Source of the DNA: Thiodiazotropha sp040793985
GTDB lineage: Bacteria > Pseudomonadota > Gammaproteobacteria > Chromatiales > Chromatiaceae
Assembly: GCA_040793985.1 (NCBI GenBank)
Contig: JBFNJI010000028.1
Span: 1-64,000 of the forward strand
Length of the DNA: 64,000 nt
Direction: 5' to 3'
Both the position numbers and the translations under genes were made by a program. Below, piece after piece: positions 55,655 through 64,000 of the stretch. Numbering within the stretch: the first letter of the stretch is position 1; every line of letters begins with the position of its first letter. Under the pieces are notes generated by a model. The model searched no databases. It was not told the DNA's origin and saw only the letters and a list, made by a program, of their open reading frames with translations.

Positions 55655-58099
55655 TCAAACATTGTTTTTGCGTTCGTCAGGCAAAACCGGAAACACCGCC
55701 AATATCGAGAGATAAAGCAGTACCGCGATAAGAATTACCGCAGTAAACCCGAGTTCAATCGCGATAACTGTCGCCATTCCCGCACTGACGACCGAAGCAT
55801 ATCCATTAATCCCCCAGGCCCATGGGATCAGATTCGAGGCCTGTTGCTTCAGAGTTGAGATCGCCAATGGAAAAGGCATTCCCATGAAGAAAGCCAATGG
55901 CGCGATAAGCAGGGACGAGATCAAAAGCTTTAATGCCATGGCAAGATGGCCCAGTTGTTCGAACAGCGGTTCCAACATGAACAGATAACCGATGTTCACA
56001 ATGGCGATGACAATTACCGCCTGTACCGTGATTCGGTAGTGCGAGCTGTTTTCGGCCAGTCGTTCGCTGGCATAACTGCCTATCCCGGCAAACAGCAGGA
56101 ATCCGGCGAGGGAGATCGATATGGCATAGATGGGATGATGAAGAAAGCGGATGAATTTCTGTATGGTGGCAATCTCGATAAAGAGGAACGCCACACCGAT
56201 GGCGAAGAAGTAGCAGAAGGTGCGCCAGCGGCTTGTGTCGACGCTCGCGTTTCCCTTGCTGCGGGAGATGATACTCAATGGGAGCAGTATCAGCAGCGCG
56301 CTGAGCAGTGTGGTGATCACCAGGGTGATGATCAGAATGATATAGCCCCATTCGATCAAGGGCATGCCGCCCTGATGCCGCAGCTTCAACGCCTCGAAAA
56401 AACTCTCCCATTTGAAGAAATGGTGGAAGTATGGCCTGTCGTCGGAGGCGGGTTGGAGATCGAATTTATAACTCTCCAGGAGTTGAGCCCTCTCCCCCAA
56501 GACTATCTGTTTGGTTGCCTGATAAAAATAGGGTTCGCGTAGCTGGTTGTATCGATTCGCCCGGGCCTTGTCGAGTCGATGGTTGTAGGCCGTGTCGAAG
56601 AGCCTGGCCTGATTGAAACTGTCGGCAAGGTCCAGTTCTTTGGCACTGAATGTGCCGTTTTTCACCAGCAGGGTTGCGGTCTGCCAGTTACGAATCAACA
56701 GCAGGCGCTTCTCCAACTCATCCAATCCCAGGGTTTCCATTGCCCGATAGGCGGTGAGGAAGAGCTTGAGGCTATCCCTGGGTGGCACCTTGATCCAGCG
56801 CGTAATGGCGAGATAGCCGTCCGGTGCGAGGTGAGAGAGGTAGAGGGCCAATGCCTCTTGGGTATAGAGATAACTTTCGTTCAGCGCATAGAGGCCCGAT
56901 GAAGAGGCGCTGGCCGCATCGACCAGTGCGAGCTGGATCAGGTCGTACTTTTTATCGCTTTGTCCAAGGAAATCCCTCGCCTCGGCGATATGCAGCCTGG
57001 TGTATGGATTGTCATAGATCTCACCGGCGAATGCATTGTAGTCGTGTCTTAGCAACCCGACCAGCTGCGGATTGAGTTCCAAGGCATCCACCGATGCTAC
57101 CTGGTGGTAGCGAGCCAACAGCAGATCCGAGCCGGTACCGCTGCCGATCACCAGCAGTTCCGCCGGCTTGCGCAGGTGGTAGGGGAGGGCCGAGGTTGTC
57201 TGATCGAGATAGCCGAGGCTGTCGAGGTCACCACTGAAACGGGTGATGGCGGAGAGGTTGTCCGCATCGGTGAAAAGTCCCAGCTGCTGTGGAGGTTCCC
57301 GCGGATTTATCAGACTCAATCCAGGTGCGTGGCGTAGTGGCATCTCGTCACTGGCGACAAGGGTAAGGTAGCCAAGGGGGGACGAATACCGATCGATGAT
57401 GCGCGCGCCCTTGATCTGCAGCGTCTGCATCAATCCCTTGTAGGGGGAGAAGTTGAGGGTGAGTTGGGGGGCGGTGTTGAACAGCAGAACCGCGATCAGC
57501 GCCAGGGGAATATAGAGCCGTGATTTATAGGGCAGATCGAGTTCCCAGAGTGCTATGGCCACCGCGGTCATGCCGGCAAGGGTGATCGCAACCAGGATCT
57601 GTTCCGGCATCAGCAGAAACATAATGGATACTATGCCCAGTGCCCCTATACCGGCACCGAGCAGGTCGACGGCATAGACGGAGGAGACCCGCCGCTCGTT
57701 GTAGACCATGAAGGTCATGCAGATTGCGCTGGCGGCGAAGACGAACGGCAGAGCCAGCAACAGGCAGATGATCGCCAGATTGAGGGCCTGGCGAAAATCC
57801 CAGAACAGCTCCTCGCTGTTGAAACTGAGGGACTGGGCGATCAGGAACGCACCCAGCGCACTGCTGGCAAAGAGCAGAATGGAGAGGGGATAGAGCCATC
57901 GGTAGTCACGTGTGATTGTAGGCTGGACGGTCGAGAGCAGGCTGCCGCTGATGCCATAACCCAACAGTGCCAGTGCGATGATCATGTAGGCAAAATGGTG
58001 CCATTGAATGATCGAGAAGAGACGCATCAGCAATATTTCATAACCGAGTGCCGATGCTGACAGCAGTGCGATCGAGAGATAGGGCGGACGCTGCAACAT
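55655..58099 (-). CDS. Membrane protein with spermidine-synthase-like domain
   Basis: An 814-residue protein. The first part (about 1-215) has seven hydrophobic segments. A methyltransferase/spermidine-synthase-like domain follows (about 300-480) with the nucleotide motif LLVIGSGTGSDLL (about 316) and DALELNPQLVGLL. The C-terminal part (about 580-805) has several more helices. Such fused membrane aminopropyltransferase-like proteins are common in bacteria, with no settled function. The residues that bind polyamine in true SpeE are not evident, so I do not call it a spermidine synthase. Confidence 0.75.
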   Translation of the reverse strand: MLQRPPYLSIALLSASALGYEILLMRLFSIIQWHHFAYMIIALALLGYGISGSLLSTVQPTITRDYRWLYPLSILLFASSALGAFLIAQSLSFNSEELFWDFRQALNLAIICLLLALPFVFAASAICMTFMVYNERRVSSVYAVDLLGAGIGALGIVSIMFLLMPEQILVAITLAGMTAVAIALWELDLPYKSRLYIPLALIAVLLFNTAPQLTLNFSPYKGLMQTLQIKGARIIDRYSSPLGYLTLVASDEMPLRHAPGLSLINPREPPQQLGLFTDADNLSAITRFSGDLDSLGYLDQTTSALPYHLRKPAELLVIGSGTGSDLLLARYHQVASVDALELNPQLVGLLRHDYNAFAGEIYDNPYTRLHIAEARDFLGQSDKKYDLIQLALVDAASASSSGLYALNESYLYTQEALALYLSHLAPDGYLAITRWIKVPPRDSLKLFLTAYRAMETLGLDELEKRLLLIRNWQTATLLVKNGTFSAKELDLADSFNQARLFDTAYNHRLDKARANRYNQLREPYFYQATKQIVLGERAQLLESYKFDLQPASDDRPYFHHFFKWESFFEALKLRHQGGMPLIEWGYIILIITLVITTLLSALLILLPLSIISRSKGNASVDTSRWRTFCYFFAIGVAFLFIEIATIQKFIRFLHHPIYAISISLAGFLLFAGIGSYASERLAENSSHYRITVQAVIVIAIVNIGYLFMLEPLFEQLGHLAMALKLLISSLLIAPLAFFMGMPFPLAISTLKQQASNLIPWAWGINGYASVVSAGMATVIAIELGFTAVILIAVLLYLSILAVFPVLPDERKNNV

Positions 58100-58169
58100 G
58101 ACGCCTCGTTAACACACGGTTTGCGGGGTCGTGTTGAGGTATACCGGCAACCAACAACGGCACCGTAAA

Positions 58170-58571
58170 TCAGTTTTTCTGTGCATTTCCATCACGTATG
58201 TAAAATGCCACCAGCAACACCAGGTAAATCCCAATAGCGATCGTTTGTGCCCAGTACGGGGCCGTTGTTTGCTCAGGTGACAACACCGAAGCCAATGCCT
58301 CTGAACTGTTTACCGTGGCCAGACCGAGAACAGTAACGGCCAAGACCAGTATCGTGGTGAGCGCAACTGACCTGTCAAATGCCGCAGACCAAAAGAGGCC
58401 GATATAGGCACACACGGCAAACGAGATGATTTTGTCCTGGTAGGCATAGTAGGGTGTGTCGTAATAGACGAATAACAGGGGTGCCTTTATTGTGAAAAAG
58501 TGAGCGATTGCCATACAAACAAAGTAGGCAGCACCCGCCAGGAAGGCGTATTTTGTCAACCCGGAATTCAT
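58170..58571 (-). CDS. Small four-helix membrane protein
   Basis: A 133-residue protein with four hydrophobic segments (about 7-27, 46-66, 69-89 and 106-125). The first loop is aromatic (FVYYDTPYYAYQD), suggesting exposure at the membrane surface. I do not recognise the family. It lies 70 bases before the spermidine-synthase-like gene and 20 bases after pcm on the same strand. Confidence 0.65.
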   Translation of the reverse strand: MNSGLTKYAFLAGAAYFVCMAIAHFFTIKAPLLFVYYDTPYYAYQDKIISFAVCAYIGLFWSAAFDRSVALTTILVLAVTVLGLATVNSSEALASVLSPEQTTAPYWAQTIAIGIYLVLLVAFYIRDGNAQKN

Positions 58572-58591
58572 TGCTGACCTCGAGTCGGTTG

Positions 58592-59335
58592 TTAATGTTC
58601 ACCCGTGAGCGGCACGAATCTGACCGGTAGAATCTGCCGCACTGTAATCTCATTGTTCGTGTCCTTGTCAACCAGCAGCAGCTGCTGGGTCATGAAGCGG
58701 CTACCCACGGGTATGATCATCTTACCACCCGGTTTCAATTGCTCGATCAGGGGAGGCGGTATGTGACTGGCGGCGGCGGTGACTATGACGATGTCGAATG
58801 GGGCATGTTCCTTCCAGCCATGATAGCCGTCGGCGACGGTGACCTCTATGTTGTCGTAACCGAGTCGCTGCAGCCGCTCTGTCGCCTGTTTACCCAGGGG
58901 TTCCACGATCTCCATGGTGTAGACCTTATCCACCAGGCGTGACAGCACCGCGGCCTGGTACCCGGAACCGGTACCGATCTCCAGTGCCTTGTGCCCTGGT
59001 CTGGGGGCGATCAGGTCGGTCATGATGGCTACGATGTAGGGTTGGGAGATGGTTTGGCCGTGCCCGATCGGTTGAGGACGGTTCTCATAGGCCCTGTCAC
59101 GGATCTCGGCGGGCACGAATTCATGACGCGGTACTGCTGCCAGCACCTTCATGATCCGGGGATCGAGTTGCCTTTTATCGAGATAGTGGCTGGTGTCACG
59201 GACATTCTGCTCGATCAGACTCACCATCCTATGCCGGGCGACGGTGTGGTCGTCAATGCTCACTTTGGCGATTGCATCGATACAGAAGAGAATCAGGGTG
59301 AACAGTAGCAGGTAGAGAAATCGACTGATGGTCAT
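58592..59335 (-). CDS. pcm: Exported protein-L-isoaspartate methyltransferase
   Basis: A 247-residue repair enzyme with an N-terminal hydrophobic signal (SRFLYLLLFTLILFCIDAIA, cleavage near 23). Domain features are VPRHEFVP, NRPQPIGHGQTISQPYIVA and the SAM motif ALEIGTGSGYQAAVLSRL (about 113-130). It methylates damaged aspartyl residues to begin their repair. The usual cytosolic Pcm lacks a signal, so a periplasmic role is implied. A very strong GGAGGAG ribosome site precedes the ATG. Confidence 0.87.
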   Translation of the reverse strand: MTISRFLYLLLFTLILFCIDAIAKVSIDDHTVARHRMVSLIEQNVRDTSHYLDKRQLDPRIMKVLAAVPRHEFVPAEIRDRAYENRPQPIGHGQTISQPYIVAIMTDLIAPRPGHKALEIGTGSGYQAAVLSRLVDKVYTMEIVEPLGKQATERLQRLGYDNIEVTVADGYHGWKEHAPFDIVIVTAAASHIPPPLIEQLKPGGKMIIPVGSRFMTQQLLLVDKDTNNEITVRQILPVRFVPLTGEH

Positions 59336-59390
59336 GTCTGTCTCCTCCTTTCCTACCTACAAATATAGTTCTTCCTCCAGGTGACAGAGG

Positions 59391-60542
59391 CTATCTTATC
59401 GCTGGACGCGTAATGATGGTTGGCGTAGTAGGGGTAGTGGTAATAGATCTTCTGACCTTGACCCGGGTGGTTGATGTCGCTGTTCCTGAGGGACTTTTTG
59501 CTGTCAGGGTGTAGGTTGTGTTGCGCCTTGGCGAGATTCTGGTGGAGCCGTTTGCTTCGACCCGGCCGACACCGGGTTGGATCTCAACCTCGGTGGCGTC
59601 TTGGGTTCGCCAGCTCAGGGTTGTGGATTTGCCCAGCTCTATAGTGCTCTCTGCAACGGTGAGTCTCGACTGAGGAATGGCGGCCAGGGGTCGTGAATCG
59701 ACCTGAACGGAAAGCCGTTGCCTGGCGGATCGATTGCCGGAGCCTCTTGCGGCCAGGGTGTATGTCGTGTTCTCGCCGGGCGATATTACCTTGGAGCCGG
59801 AGGCGGCAACAGTGCCGATATTGGGCAGAATAGTCACCTTTACGGCGTTCCTCGTTACCCACCTCAGTGTGGTGGCATCACCCTGCTCGATACTGTTTGG
59901 ATTGGCTTGAAACTCAACAATGGTTGGTGCCGAGGGCTGGCTTGCCGAGTACCATTGAAACAGACCGACGAGTGCGCCGACGGCGACAATCCCGGCCAGC
60001 GCCATCTTCAGCATATTATGTTTCGGTTTCGATTGTTCCATGACCGAGCTGGTGCGCCTCGATATGATGGGTCTGGTTCCTGTTCGGTCCCTCTCCAGGC
60101 CTTCGATCAGCCGGTCGCAATCGGTGCGGAAGTCCGGGTCTGGCCTCACCGGCATGCCGTTTCTCTTGGAAAATTCGCGAATACTCTCCGGTAAATCTTC
60201 CGCGCCGGGCATCGATGCGCGACGAACCAACAAGGGAACAACCGGTATCTTGCGCTTCAGTGCGGACTCTATCTCAATGCGAACATAGTCGTTGGGTAGA
60301 TCGAGGCGGCGAGTGCCGGTTTCATCGCTGACCGAAAGCCAGTCGCGTCCTACTACTGCCAGGAGTACTTCGCAGTTTCCCACCTTCTCATCGATATATC
60401 TGGAAAAGTCGACACCCAGGGGGATATCGTCCACATCCATGAACACGGCCGACTCGCCAAAGTGTTCGGCAAGCCGATCGTGGATACGGCCGGTGACATC
60501 CGCACTGTCTTCGCGTCGATAGGATATGAAGATGTTAGCGAT
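59391..60542 (-). CDS. Membrane TIR-domain protein with external Ig-like repeats
   Basis: A 383-residue protein if read from ATC at 60542. The TIR domain (about 1-150) opens with IANIFISYRREDSADVTGR and contains MDVDDIPLGVDF and a candidate catalytic Glu in YVRIEIESAL (about 90-92). A membrane helix (about 177-199) follows. Two tandem Ig-like repeats lie outside (about 206-280 and 285-355; both contain a TTTYTL-like strand) and a Thr/Pro tail ends the protein. The first in-frame ordinary start is GTG 60497 or GTG 60446, which would remove the first strand of the TIR fold. GAGGAGG lies six bases before the ATC, and an in-frame stop is close upstream. TIR domains in bacteria cleave NAD+ or mediate protein assembly; function here is inferred. 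Confidence 0.75.
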   Translation of the reverse strand: MANIFISYRREDSADVTGRIHDRLAEHFGESAVFMDVDDIPLGVDFSRYIDEKVGNCEVLLAVVGRDWLSVSDETGTRRLDLPNDYVRIEIESALKRKIPVVPLLVRRASMPGAEDLPESIREFSKRNGMPVRPDPDFRTDCDRLIEGLERDRTGTRPIISRRTSSVMEQSKPKHNMLKMALAGIVAVGALVGLFQWYSASQPSAPTIVEFQANPNSIEQGDATTLRWVTRNAVKVTILPNIGTVAASGSKVISPGENTTYTLAARGSGNRSARQRLSVQVDSRPLAAIPQSRLTVAESTIELGKSTTLSWRTQDATEVEIQPGVGRVEANGSTRISPRRNTTYTLTAKSPSGTATSTTRVKVRRSITTTPTTPTIITRPAIR

Positions 60543-60662
60543 GAAACACCTCCTCGGGGCGCCATCCTCTGCTTATAGTTGAACTCTGTCCGCCTTGAAT
60601 TCCCGTCAGGGTGGCAGTTTACCTGCTTACTCACAGTCTATATGAGATTATGAAATTTTTTA

Positions 60663-60679
60663 GTGTGAATTTTTCACAC
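60663..60679. promoter_or_regulatory. 17-bp palindrome before lepB
   Basis: GTGTGAA and TTCACAC flank TTT. It resembles a CRP half-site pair (TGTGA/TCACA) but the spacer is five bases, not six. It lies 115 bases before lepB and also upstream of the divergent TIR gene, so it might regulate either. Confidence 0.3.
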
Positions 60680-60794
60680 CCAGACCGTCCTGTGGAACAA
60701 CGCCGCAACTGCCCAGAGAGCATGTCCAACCAGGATGAACTTACGCTGATGTTCCGGTGTCGTAGGTAGGAATGGGCATAACCAGGGATCAACA

Positions 60795-61445
60795 ATGATG
60801 CACCGAGTACACTCGCTATGGAGAGAGCATCGTCCTTTTATACTCTTTGTCTGTTTAATGCTGCTGTTTCGTAGTGTCATTGCCGATTGGAATACGGTGC
60901 CCAGCGGATCGATGAAGCCAACCATCCTCGAGGGCGATCGAATCCTGGTCAACAAGATGGCATACGATCTGCGCCTGCCCTTTAGTCAAATCTCACTGCT
61001 GAAATGGGGCGATCCCGAGCGAGGCGATATCATCATCTTCGATTCGGCGATAGCCGACATGCGCCTTGTCAAACGGGTCGTCGGCCTGCCGGGAGACTGG
61101 ATTGCGATGACCGACAATCATCTCTGGATCAACGACCGGAAGCTTGGCTACAGGGAGGATCCTACGCACCTGGGTTCGAGTGACAAGATCGAGGATCTGC
61201 TTGGTATCGAGTACCGGATAAGGTGGCTGGGGACCGATTCCCGACTCTCCAGTTTCAAACCGTTAAGGGTGCCGCAGGATCACTACCTGGTGTTGGGAGA
61301 CAATAGGAACAACAGTGCCGACTCGCGGGTGATCGGATTTGTGCCGCGGCGGGAGATTGTCGGTCGAGCACGTCACCTGGTGCTTTCACTCGACTACGAC
61401 AACCACTACCTGCCGCGCCTGGACCGCTATCTGCAGCGTCTGTAG
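60795..61445 (+). CDS. lepB: Signal peptidase I
   Basis: A 216-residue type I signal peptidase. One N-terminal helix (about 15-31) is followed by the catalytic serine Ser39 (VPSGSMKPT) and lysine Lys93 (MRLVKRVVGLPGD). The later GDNRNNSADSR box is diagnostic. It cleaves signal peptides on the outer face of the inner membrane. E. coli LepB has two N-terminal helices and 324 residues; this is the shorter single-helix form. Start may be ATG 60795 or 60798. It is not in the usual lepA-lepB context, so may be a second copy. Confidence 0.9.
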   Translation: MMHRVHSLWREHRPFILFVCLMLLFRSVIADWNTVPSGSMKPTILEGDRILVNKMAYDLRLPFSQISLLKWGDPERGDIIIFDSAIADMRLVKRVVGLPGDWIAMTDNHLWINDRKLGYREDPTHLGSSDKIEDLLGIEYRIRWLGTDSRLSSFKPLRVPQDHYLVLGDNRNNSADSRVIGFVPRREIVGRARHLVLSLDYDNHYLPRLDRYLQRL

Positions 61446-61490
61446 TTTACCCTTCGCAGTCATAGTGGTTCAGATGCCGGACCTGTACCA

Positions 61491-64000
61491 TCAGGCGGTA
61501 GGCTTTACCCTGAACAGTATGGCATAGAGGGTAGGCACGAACAGCAGTGTGAGCAGGGTGGCGAAGCCGAGACCCGCCATGATTGTCAGCGACATGTTGA
61601 CGAAGAAGACATCCTGTAGCAGCGGTATCAGACCGAGGATGGTGGTGGCTGCGGCTAGCACCACCGGCCTCAGGCGACTGACGGTTGAATCGAGGATCGC
61701 ACTGTAGGCCTCCTTTTCCCCTGCGCTTTGTTGATCGATCTCGTCGATCAGGACAATCGCGTTCTTGATCAGAAGGCCGATCAGCGAGAGGGCACCCAAC
61801 AGGGACATGAAATCGAAGGCACCGTTAAACGCCAGTAGACCGGCCGTTATGCCGACAGCCGCCAGTGGCACCGTCAGCCAGATCAACAAGGGTTGACGGA
61901 TCTTGCCAAACAGAAGGATCGTTACCAGTATCATGAGTAGAAATCCTACCGGCAGTGAACTCATCAATCCGCCTTGGGCATTGGCAGAATCCTCATACTC
62001 ACCGCCCCATGAGAAGCTGTATCCCGGCGGGAGCGGAATCGCCTCGATTTTCGGTTTCAATTGGCTGAACAGGGGCGTTGCCAACTCCTCCACCGAGTTG
62101 CAGGAGGCGATGATGGTCTGGATACGGTCGCGGGATCGTATCAGGGTATTTTCGAACAGGGTTTGGTAACCGCTAACCACCTGGGCCGCGGCGACAGACT
62201 GGTTCAGGGCCGGGCTCCAGATGGTGATGTCCTGCAGATTGCCCGGATCCTTGCGCTCCGTTTCGGGGGCGCGCATAAGAATCGGCAGGATCCGTATGCC
62301 GTCGCGATATCTGCCCACCGGTGTACCGTCATAGGCATACTGCAGTGCGGTTGCCAGATGCTCGCGGGTAATGCCTAGCTGCCTGCCCACCTGTTCATTG
62401 AACACGGGTTGAATCAGTTTCACCGGTTGCCGCCAGTCATCCCGCACATCCTTCGATCTGGGATCGGCATGCATCAGCGCCTGGGCCTTGAGTGACAGTT
62501 GCCGCAGGACCGTGGGATCCGGTCCGTGGAAGCGTGCTTCGATCTTGCTGTCCCTGCCGGGTCCGATACGCATCGATTTGATAATCGGATCGGTCCATGG
62601 GAGCTGCTCCCGCATATAGCGCTCGACCTTGTCCCAGATTTCAGGGATGCGCTCCAGGCTATCGGTTTCGACAATGATCTGGGCATAGACGGGAGATGTC
62701 TCCCGTGGATCATAGACCAGGGTGAATCGCTGGTGGGGGCCGCCGATGGCGGTGCTTGTCTGCAACACCCCTTCCTGCTCCAGGATAAACGCCTCCACCC
62801 TGAGGGTGTCTTCCCGGGTCTTTCTGATGTCGGTCCCCTCGATCTCCCAGATATCGACAAAAAAGAGGGGCGTGTTGGATGCCGGAAAAAAGGCCTGTTT
62901 GACACTGCCGAAGCCGATCACTGCCAGGATGAAAAGCGCGATCACCACAGCGACAGTGATCCATCGCAGACGGATGGCTCGATCGACAAGGCCGCGGAAG
63001 AGGGTGAAGATTGCACCTCCATAGGGGTCTTTGGCGTTACCGCCACCGTTTTGTCCCGGCTTCAGCAACAGGGCGCAGAGCAGGGGAGTGGTAGTGATGG
63101 CGGTTATCCAGGAGAGCAGCAGGGAGTAGAGAATCACCCAGAACAGCGAATTGGTGAACTCGCCGGTACTGTCCGGGGAGAGGCCGATGGCGGAGAAGGC
63201 CAGGATGCCGATCACGGTACCGCCCAGGAGGGGCCAGACGGTCTTGGCGACCGTCTCCCGTGCCGCATCCGTCGCCCGCATGCCGGCCTGGATCCGCACC
63301 AGCATACCCTCGGCCACCACAATGGCGTTGTCCACCAGCATGCCGAGGGCAATCACCAGCGCACCCAATGAGATGCGCTGCAGCTCAATCCCATCGAGAT
63401 GCATGATGAAGAGGGTACCGGCGACGGTGATCAGCAGTACAGTGCCGATGATGAAGCCGACCCGCAATCCCATGAACAGCAGCAGCACGACAATCACGAT
63501 GGCCACCGCCTGTCCGACGCTGACGATGAAGCCGCCGACAGATTTCTCCACCTCGGCGGGTTGATTGTAGATCTCGATCAGTTCCATGCCGATGGGAATG
63601 GTGGGAATGAGTTCCATTACCCGCTGTCGCAGCGTCTCTCCAACCGCAACCACATTCTCACCGGCCTGCATGGAGATGCCCAGCGTCAATGCCGGCTTGC
63701 CATTGACATAGTACATCTGGCTGGGGATCTCCTCGTAGGCGCGGGTGATCTTGGCTATATCCTTGAGATAGACCAGTTTTTTTTCATCGGAACCGATCAG
63801 CACGTCACCAATCGCCTTCACCGAATCGAACTCACCGGTGGGTTCGATACGCAGGTACTCGTTACCGACACTGGCGTTGCCCGCGGTGACCACGACATTC
63901 TGCGATTCCAGGATCTGCGAGATCTGGCTCGGCGATATCCCCAGTTCACCCAGCTGTGCACGGGAGATATCCACATACACCACCTCTTTCTGCGCCCCAC
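61491..64000 (-). CDS. RND efflux permease, N-terminus outside the window
   Basis: At least 836 codons; the coding frame is open to the right edge, where the first third lies beyond 64000. The C-terminal two-thirds of an AcrB-type pump is present, with the fourth-helix relay in GALVIALGMLVDNAIVVAEG and the second porter domain (about the middle) and the closing helices (LLGALSLIGLLIKNAIVLIDEI). It uses one Asp with Asn (DN), unlike the DD pair of the pump at 49557, so the two are separate lineages. It is convergent with lepB. Substrate unknown. Confidence 0.9.
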   Translation of the reverse strand, partial: GAQKEVVYVDISRAQLGELGISPSQISQILESQNVVVTAGNASVGNEYLRIEPTGEFDSVKAIGDVLIGSDEKKLVYLKDIAKITRAYEEIPSQMYYVNGKPALTLGISMQAGENVVAVGETLRQRVMELIPTIPIGMELIEIYNQPAEVEKSVGGFIVSVGQAVAIVIVVLLLFMGLRVGFIIGTVLLITVAGTLFIMHLDGIELQRISLGALVIALGMLVDNAIVVAEGMLVRIQAGMRATDAARETVAKTVWPLLGGTVIGILAFSAIGLSPDSTGEFTNSLFWVILYSLLLSWITAITTTPLLCALLLKPGQNGGGNAKDPYGGAIFTLFRGLVDRAIRLRWITVAVVIALFILAVIGFGSVKQAFFPASNTPLFFVDIWEIEGTDIRKTREDTLRVEAFILEQEGVLQTSTAIGGPHQRFTLVYDPRETSPVYAQIIVETDSLERIPEIWDKVERYMREQLPWTDPIIKSMRIGPGRDSKIEARFHGPDPTVLRQLSLKAQALMHADPRSKDVRDDWRQPVKLIQPVFNEQVGRQLGITREHLATALQYAYDGTPVGRYRDGIRILPILMRAPETERKDPGNLQDITIWSPALNQSVAAAQVVSGYQTLFENTLIRSRDRIQTIIASCNSVEELATPLFSQLKPKIEAIPLPPGYSFSWGGEYEDSANAQGGLMSSLPVGFLLMILVTILLFGKIRQPLLIWLTVPLAAVGITAGLLAFNGAFDFMSLLGALSLIGLLIKNAIVLIDEIDQQSAGEKEAYSAILDSTVSRLRPVVLAAATTILGLIPLLQDVFFVNMSLTIMAGLGFATLLTLLFVPTLYAILFRVKPTA

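Noticed and set aside
55655..58099. Calling the gene a true spermidine synthase
   Set aside because: Only the SAM-binding core is clear; the membrane regions dominate and polyamine-site residues are not evident.

Overview
The window reads as chromosomal DNA of a gammaproteobacterium. Protein content (LptF/LptG, HolC, PpnN, RraA, AceK, SulP, full Rnf complex, class III cyclase, GGDEF/EAL signalling) fits a Chromatiales-like, possibly sulfur-oxidising or symbiotic lineage (Sedimenticola or Ca. Thiodiazotropha-like). That placement is an inference from gene content, not a database match. I see no rRNA, tRNA, CRISPR array, phage or intact insertion sequence.

Layout. 1-4.3 kb: a hairpin-rich non-coding stretch, a small orphan ORF, then a PhnD-like binding protein overlapping a PAS-GGDEF-EAL enzyme. 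4.5-9.9 kb: a small membrane protein, holC and pepA on the minus strand, and divergent lptF-lptG (LPS export). 9.9-13.5 kb: a DUF3943 protein, and a membrane adenylate cyclase overlapping a lipoprotein gene. 13.7-27.5 kb: the most striking block, a minus-strand series rnfB, a very large pyruvate:ferredoxin oxidoreductase, rnfC, rnfD, rnfG, rnfE, rnfA, a cysteine-rich NqrM-like protein, ppsA and ppsR. It links ion gradient, ferredoxin, pyruvate and PEP in one apparent transcription unit. 27.9-31.1 kb: an ECF sigma/anti-sigma pair with a coiled-coil secreted protein and a TPR/beta-barrel protein, preceded by an ECF-like promoter.

31.1-46.4 kb: SLT-type lipoprotein, adk, tautomerase, an EpsB-type sugar transferase, the glyoxylate-shunt cluster aceK / aceB-aceA (divergent), rraA, a jelly-roll-like protein followed by a hairpin repeat and a decayed second copy, a CBS-domain membrane protein, ppnN, mdh and a BolA-like gene. 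46.4-64 kb: SulP transporter with a hairpin over its ribosome binding site, an RND pump with adaptor, a CBS membrane protein, a secreted hydrolase, a membrane spermidine-synthase-like protein, an exported L-isoaspartyl methyltransferase, a membrane TIR protein with external Ig-like repeats that seems to start at ATC, lepB, and a second RND pump cut by the right edge.

Functionally, the Rnf/PFOR/PpsA block together with aceA, aceB, aceK and mdh suggests metabolism able to assimilate acetyl-CoA: the glyoxylate shunt on one side, reductive carboxylation to pyruvate and then PEP on the other. The direction of the PFOR/Rnf pathway cannot be read from sequence alone.
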